Of a stretch of 6,053 nt of DNA, positions 5,704 to 6,053 are shown in pieces. The notes beneath the pieces were generated by a model, which saw only the letters and a list, made by a program, of their open reading frames with translations, was not told where the DNA came from and did not search any database. The position numbers and the translations under genes are program-made. Source of the stretch: Verrucomicrobiales bacterium (GTDB lineage Bacteria; Verrucomicrobiota; Verrucomicrobiia; Verrucomicrobiales; V1-33); the NCBI GenBank assembly GCA_023253575.1, contig JALRGB010000467.1:1-6053 (forward strand), read 5' to 3'. How positions within the stretch are numbered: position 1 is the stretch's first letter; every line of letters starts with the position of its first letter.

Positions 5704-6053
5704 ATGTCACCATTTTTTTCGGGCCGGGTCGGACTGGTCCTTGCTGTCTGCGGGACCAGCTTGACCGTAGCCACGGCTCAGCTGCCAACGGCTCGCCTTG
5801 ATGCGGTGTCACCTCGCGGTGGCGGGGTGGGTCGCGATGTGGAGGTCACGCTGCAGGGAGTTGATCTGGACGATGCGAGTTCGCTGGTGTTTTCCCATCC
5901 GGGACTGACGGCGACCCTTATTGAGGCGGGGCGATTTAAGGTGACGATTGGCGAAAGTGTGCCGACTGGTGGCCATGAAGTGCGGGCGGTCGGACGTTTC
6001 GGGGTCTCGACCAGCGCCATGCTGGTGGTCGGGGCACTGCCGGAAATCGTCGA
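5704..6053 (+). CDS. N-terminus of a secreted beta-sandwich protein, probably PPC-domain type (partial, runs off right edge)
   Basis: The frame is open for 116 codons to the window edge. A Sec signal covers residues 1-25, with R8, a hydrophobic core VGLVLAVCG and cleavage after A-T-A, before Gln26. The mature part begins with alternating hydrophobic strands: LDAVSPRGGGVGRDVEVTL, then GVDLDDASSLVFSHPG, KVTIGESVPTGGHEVRAVG and RFGVSTSAMLVVGALPE. This is the N-terminal beta-sandwich (IPT/TIG-like) pattern I recognise from large planctomycete and verrucomicrobial proteins that carry PPC (pre-peptidase C-terminal) domains further on; those domains would lie outside this window. The gene starts one base after the stop of the DUF1553 gene and lacks a clear Shine-Dalgarno, so it probably depends on translational coupling. 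A binding or adhesion role on the cell surface is inferred. Confidence 0.85.
   Translation, partial: MSPFFSGRVGLVLAVCGTSLTVATAQLPTARLDAVSPRGGGVGRDVEVTLQGVDLDDASSLVFSHPGLTATLIEAGRFKVTIGESVPTGGHEVRAVGRFGVSTSAMLVVGALPEIV
5734..5759 (+). other. Inverted repeat near the 5' end of the last gene
   Basis: CTGGTCC (5734-5740) pairs with GGACCAG (5753-5759) across a 12-nt loop, a perfect 7-bp GC-rich stem. It lies within codons 11-19 of the signal peptide. It could slow early elongation, or be a coincidence of GC-rich coding sequence. No T-tract follows, so it is not an intrinsic terminator. Confidence 0.3.

Noticed and set aside
1..6053. Mobile element, CRISPR array, tRNA or rRNA
   Set aside because: No transposase motifs, regularly spaced repeats, terminal inverted repeats or RNA gene signatures were seen on either strand.

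Overview
The window reads as part of a GC-rich bacterial chromosome from the PVC superphylum, most likely a planctomycete or verrucomicrobium. The assignment rests on the protein families. DUF1501, DUF1549/DUF1553 with a planctomycete-type cytochrome segment, and large secreted beta-sandwich/PPC-type proteins are massively expanded in those phyla and are rare together elsewhere. The sequence alone does not let me choose between the two phyla.

Layout. Positions 1-149 (minus strand) hold the first 49 codons of a divergently transcribed gene. It starts with GTG, has a signal peptide, and is followed by an Ala/Glu/Pro linker; the rest lies off the left edge. Positions 150-543 are a divergent intergenic region without a convincing gene. 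It holds a sigma70-like promoter (454-483), a direct repeat ATGAGTCAT that sits in the promoter spacer and again downstream, and several short hairpins. From 550 to the right edge, four plus-strand genes are packed head to tail: two tandem paralogous DUF1501 proteins with Tat signals (550-1917 and 1939-3282), an 807-residue Sec-exported protein (3279-5702) with the order Ig-like, cytochrome-like, Ig-like, DUF1549, DUF1553, and the N-terminus of a secreted beta-sandwich protein (5704 to beyond 6053). Junctions are 21 bp, a 4-bp ATGA overlap, and 1 bp, so this is almost certainly one transcript.

How the genes work together. All four products appear to be exported, two by Tat and two by Sec, so the operon builds an envelope or periplasmic machine. 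DUF1501 proteins resemble the alkaline phosphatase/sulfatase fold. The DUF1549/DUF1553 protein carries two c-type haem motifs (CX4CH and CXXCH). The last protein looks like an adhesion or carbohydrate-contact module. Co-occurrence of these families is known, but to my knowledge no biochemical function has been established; a role in extracellular polymer handling coupled to redox chemistry is a hypothesis only. No RNA genes, CRISPR arrays, insertion sequences or convincing terminators were seen.
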